Positions 59,612 to 64,000 of a stretch of 64,000 bases of DNA are shown here, in pieces. The stretch lies in contig CAWETB010000015.1 of NCBI GenBank assembly GCA_963811885.1, positions 806,001 through 870,000 on the forward strand. The letters run 5' to 3'. Position 1 is the stretch's first letter. Every line of letters starts with the position of its first letter. The position numbers were made by a program, and so were the translations under genes. The notes under the pieces were generated by a model. That model saw only the letters and a program-made list of their open reading frames with translations. It was not told the origin of the DNA and ran no database searches. This DNA is from Gaiellasilicea sp963811885. GTDB taxonomy: Bacteria > Actinomycetota > Thermoleophilia > Gaiellales > Gaiellaceae.

Positions 59612-60657
59612 GCGCGGCGCGGCTCGACGGGCCGCTCGTGAAACAGCGGATCCTCGTCGGAGCCCGGGCGGGGCGCGAGCTCGAGGCACGCCTGGCGGAA
59701 CTCCTCGATCGCCGCGGCCCAGCCGGCGGCGCGCGCCCGGGCGACGAGCGCAGGCGTGAAGACGACGCGGTGCACGAGCACCGGGACGAACAGGCGCTCG
59801 ACGTCCTCGGGGACGACGTAGCCGCGGCCGTTCAGGAGCGCCCAGGCACGGGCGACGCGCTCGACCGCGAGACTGCCGCGGACGGAGCTGCCGATCGAGA
59901 CGACGTCGAGGTCACGCGTGGCGCGGACGAGATCGACGATCCAGTTGTGCAGGACGTCGTCGACGTAGACGTGCTGGGCCGCGTCGCGGAGGACGCGGAT
60001 GTCGTCGAGCGTGACGGCGGGCTGCAGGTCGCCGAGCGGATGCCGGTAGCGCTGCTCCTCCAGGATCCGCCGCTCCTCGAGCACGCCGGGGTAGCCGAGC
60101 GCGGTGCGGAGGAGGAAGCGGTCGAGCTGCGCCTCGGGCAGCGGGAACGTCCCCTCGTACTCGATCGGGTTCTCGGTCGCGAGCAGGAAGAAGGGGCTCG
60201 GCAGCTCGCGCGTCTCGCCGTCGACCGTCACCTGCCCTTCCGCCATCGCCTCGAGCAGCGCCGACTGCGTCTTGGGCGTCGCCCGGTTGATCTCGTCGAC
60301 GAGCAGGACGTTGGTGAAGATCGGGCCCGGCCGGAACTCGAAGTCGCGCGTCTTCTGGTCGAAGACGGACATGCCGGTGACGTCGGTCGGCTGCAGGTCG
60401 GGCGTGCACTGGATCCGGTTGATCGAGACGCCCTCGATGCTGCCGCCGATGGCGCGCGCGAGCACCGTCTTCGCGGTCCCGGGCACGTCCTCGAGCAGCA
60501 CGTGGCCGCCGCACATCAGCGCAGCGAGGACGAGCTTGACCTCCTCGCGCTTGCCGTAGACGACGGTCTCGATGTTGTCGAGCAGGCGCGTCGCGACGTC
60601 GATCGCCGGCGCGAAACGCTCGGGCTCTTCCTGGATGCGATCGACCCCGGCTTCCAT
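59608..60657 (-). CDS. MoxR-family AAA ATPase
   Basis: The 349-residue protein has Walker A EDVPGTAKT (56-64), RIQCTPDLQPTDVTG, Walker B LLVDEINRATPKTQSALLEA, the sensor 1 ATENPIEYEGTFPLPEAQLD and the C-terminal GSSVRGSLAVERVARAWALL. MoxR ATPases remodel or insert cofactors into partner proteins, often with VWA and DUF58 proteins such as those downstream. It is the first gene of the Bat-like operon and lies 52 bases past the atpG stop. Confidence 0.95.
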   Translation of the reverse strand: MEAGVDRIQEEPERFAPAIDVATRLLDNIETVVYGKREEVKLVLAALMCGGHVLLEDVPGTAKTVLARAIGGSIEGVSINRIQCTPDLQPTDVTGMSVFDQKTRDFEFRPGPIFTNVLLVDEINRATPKTQSALLEAMAEGQVTVDGETRELPSPFFLLATENPIEYEGTFPLPEAQLDRFLLRTALGYPGVLEERRILEEQRYRHPLGDLQPAVTLDDIRVLRDAAQHVYVDDVLHNWIVDLVRATRDLDVVSIGSSVRGSLAVERVARAWALLNGRGYVVPEDVERLFVPVLVHRVVFTPALVARARAAGWAAAIEEFRQACLELAPRPGSDEDPLFHERPVEPRRA

Positions 60658-60709
60658 CGGCCCGATCCTAGTCGGACCGCCGGAAACCGCTGTTAAGCCG
60701 CCGTTATCT

Positions 60710-61600
60710 CTAGGAAAGCGCTTCGGCGCCGGCGACCACTTCCAGGATCTCCTGGGTGATCTCGGCCTGGCGGGCGCGGTTCATCTGCAGCGTCAGCGTG
60801 TCGATCAGCTCGCCCGCGTTCTTCGACGCGTTCCGCATCGCCGTCATCCGCGCGCCCTGCTCCGACGCCGCCGACTCGAGCAGCGCCCGGTAGACCTGCG
60901 TCTCGAGGTAGACCGGCAGCAGCCGCTCCAGGATCTCCTCCGGCTCCGGCTCGAAGATGAAGTCGCCGCGCATCGCGTCGTCGCGGCGCTCCTCCTCGTC
61001 GGTCTCGAGAATGTCGGCGGAGATCGGGAGCAGGTCGAGCTCGGTCACGGTCTGGACGAGCGGCGAGACGTAGGCGTTGAAGACGAGCACGGCGCGGTCG
61101 ATCTCGCCCTCGATGTAGAGCTCGGCGATCCGGTGCGCGATCGCCTGCGCGTCCGCGTACGCGGGCCGGTCGGTGAAGCCGACGTATTCGCCCGCGGTCT
61201 CGTAGCGGCGGAACGCGAACGTCGAGCGGCCCTTCTTGCCGACGGCGATGAACTTGACCTCCTTGCCGTCGCCGCGCAGCTGCCGCTCGAGCGCGAACGC
61301 CCGGCGGATGATCTGAGCGTTGAACGGGCCGGCGAGGCCGCGGTCGCCCGTGAGCGCGACGACGGCGACGGTCTTCTCCTCCTCGCGCTGCTGCAGCAGC
61401 GGCAGCCCGCGGACGGAGGCGCTGGCGCGCCCGACGCCCGCGATCAGCTCGCGCATCGTGTCCGCGTAGGGGCGCATCGCCTCGATCCGCGTCTGCGCGC
61501 GGCGCAGGCGGGCCGAGGCGACGAGCTCCATCGCCTTCGTGATCTTGCGCGTGTTCTTGACGGAGCGGACGCGCCGCTTCAGATCCTGGACGCTGGCCAT
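60710..61600 (-). CDS. atpG: F1 ATP synthase gamma subunit
   Basis: The 296-residue subunit forms the rotor shaft. It begins MASVQDLKRRVRSVKNTRKI and ends RARQAEITQEILEVVAGAEA. It lies 3 bases past the atpA stop. In most bacteria atpD follows, but here the MoxR operon does. Confidence 0.95.
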   Translation of the reverse strand: MASVQDLKRRVRSVKNTRKITKAMELVASARLRRAQTRIEAMRPYADTMRELIAGVGRASASVRGLPLLQQREEEKTVAVVALTGDRGLAGPFNAQIIRRAFALERQLRGDGKEVKFIAVGKKGRSTFAFRRYETAGEYVGFTDRPAYADAQAIAHRIAELYIEGEIDRAVLVFNAYVSPLVQTVTELDLLPISADILETDEEERRDDAMRGDFIFEPEPEEILERLLPVYLETQVYRALLESAASEQGARMTAMRNASKNAGELIDTLTLQMNRARQAEITQEILEVVAGAEALS

Positions 61601-61603
61601 GGG

Positions 61604-63134
<1,531 letters not shown>

Positions 63135-63135
63135 C

Positions 63136-63670
63136 TCAGCTCCTTGTCACGAGTTCATGGCGTAGACGGTTCAGGCGGCCCTTGACGCTGGCGTCGAGCC
63201 GGTGCGAGCCGACCTGGAGGACGATGCCGCCGATCAGCTTGGGGTCGACCGTGCGGGTCGCCTCGACGGTGCGGCCCGAGGACTGCTCGATCTTCTTCAC
63301 GATCGAGGCGGCCTCGTCGTCCGAGAGCTCGTAGGCCGTGGTGAGCTCGACGGTGAGACGTCCCGCGTCGGCGGCGACGAGCGCGTCGAACTCGCGGTAG
63401 ACCTCGTCGAGCTGGCGCCGTGCGGCCCTTCTCGGAGAGGAGGAGGACGAAGTTCCGCAGCAGCTCGTCGGCGTCGGCGAGGATCTCGCGCAGCGCCGCC
63501 GAGCGCTCGTCGCGCTCGATCTGCGGGTTCGAGAGCAGGCCGCGCAGCTCGGGCACCTCGTCGACGGCGGTGGCGAACTCGCCGAGCTCGGCATGGACGA
63601 CGTCGAGCTTGCCGGTCTCCTTGGCCGCCTCGAAGAGCGAGCGGGCGTACAGGCGGGGTGCGACGGCCAC
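63136..63670 (-). CDS. atpH: F1 ATP synthase delta subunit (frameshifted)
   Basis: ATG 63670 starts MAVAPRLYARSLFEAAKETG, the stator subunit's N-terminal helical domain. One extra base near 63427 diverts it after LLLSEKGR. The restored frame continues RQLDEVYREFDALVAADAGR and ends GGIVLQVGSHRLDASVKGRL. The restored length is about 177 residues, normal. Its start overlaps the atpF stop by one base. Confidence 0.93.
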
Positions 63671-64000
63671 TAGACGGTCTCGGTCTCCAGGGCGGAGAAG
63701 TCGAGCTCGCCGATCGCGTCGTCGATCAGCCGCTTGTGGTCGGCCTGGTCGAGCACCTTGCCGGTCACCTTCTGGGTGGCGATCAGCGTCAGGTCGGCGA
63801 CCTCGGCGCGGATCTGCTCGAGCGCCCGGACCGTCTCGGCCTCGATCTGCTTGCGCGTCTCCTCGAGCCGGCGCTGCCGGTCGGCCTCGACCTCCTCGCG
63901 GGCGCGCTCGCGCTGCGCCTCGGCGTCGGTGCGCGCCTGGGCGAGGATCGCGGACGCCTCGCTCTTCGCCTGGCCCATCAGCTGCTTGTGCTCCTCGAGC
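63670..64000 (-). CDS. atpF: F0 ATP synthase b subunit, C-terminal part (5' end outside window)
   Basis: Only the stator stalk coiled coil is in the window. It opens LEEHKQLMGQAKSEASAILA, is followed by RTDAEAQRERAREEVEADRQ and ends DDAIGELDFSALETETV. The frame is open to the window edge, so the membrane helix and true start lie beyond 64000. An internal Met at 63978 is not the start. The stop overlaps atpH. Confidence 0.92.
   Translation of the reverse strand, partial: LEEHKQLMGQAKSEASAILAQARTDAEAQRERAREEVEADRQRRLEETRKQIEAETVRALEQIRAEVADLTLIATQKVTGKVLDQADHKRLIDDAIGELDFSALETETV

Overview
The window is high-GC, gene-dense DNA with strong third-position G/C preference, many GTG starts and many start/stop overlaps. 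Gene content (two acyl-CoA carboxylase subunits, acyl-CoA dehydrogenase, SCP2 protein, a SigB/SigF-like sigma factor, three oligopeptide ABC systems, DUF2269 and SpoIID proteins) fits an actinobacterium. I would guess class Thermoleophilia (Gaiellales-like), but that is inference and no rRNA or marker search supports it. I see no rRNA, tRNA, CRISPR array, transposase or phage genes. No stretch longer than about 300 bases lacks a gene.

Layout. 1-3.5 kb: end of a membrane protein, then the carboxyltransferase (beta) subunit of a methylcrotonyl-CoA-type carboxylase, a cupin and two small proteins. 3.5-10.8 kb: an accessory cell-surface region on the minus strand with a wrecked Ig-like-repeat protein, a Pro/Lys-rich membrane-anchored protein, a protein of about 1035 residues made of 12 tandem N/Q-rich repeats, and a second secreted protein sharing its repeat core. 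Divergent from these is a small sigma factor that lacks region 3. 10.9-19.4 kb: a HicB-like membrane protein, FAD oxidase, DapA-family lyase, RTX protein, enoyl-CoA hydratase, SpoIID-like protein, carboxylase alpha subunit, DUF2269, SCP2 and acyl-CoA dehydrogenase. With the beta subunit these suggest a dispersed leucine/branched-acyl-CoA degradation set. 19.4-27 kb: a degenerate GGDEF/HD-GYP membrane protein and the first Opp/Dpp operon. 27-39 kb: a YcnI-like protein, MBL-rhodanese, VOC protein, a small protein bracketed by two copies of a palindrome, ilvA, meaB, an MFS transporter, metH, a flavin reductase and a phosphoesterase. 39-41 kb: atpD-atpC. 41-54.7 kb: Opp operons 2 and 3, with two paralogous anti-sigma-like zinc proteins flanking operon 2. 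55-60.7 kb: a MoxR/DUF58/VWA (Bat-like) operon. 60.7-64 kb: atpF-H-A-G, running off the window. The ATP synthase genes are therefore split by about 20 kb.

Quality. About 30 single-base indels, nearly all insertions, interrupt conserved genes such as atpA, atpH and metH (six). I annotate each such gene as one locus and note where the frame changes. They look like consensus errors, not biology. Repairing them restores CTAG stop-codon overlaps between convergent genes and GTGA overlaps within operons. The strongest candidate for an undescribed system is the repeat-protein / WxW-protein / short-sigma-factor cluster at 5.4-10.8 kb.
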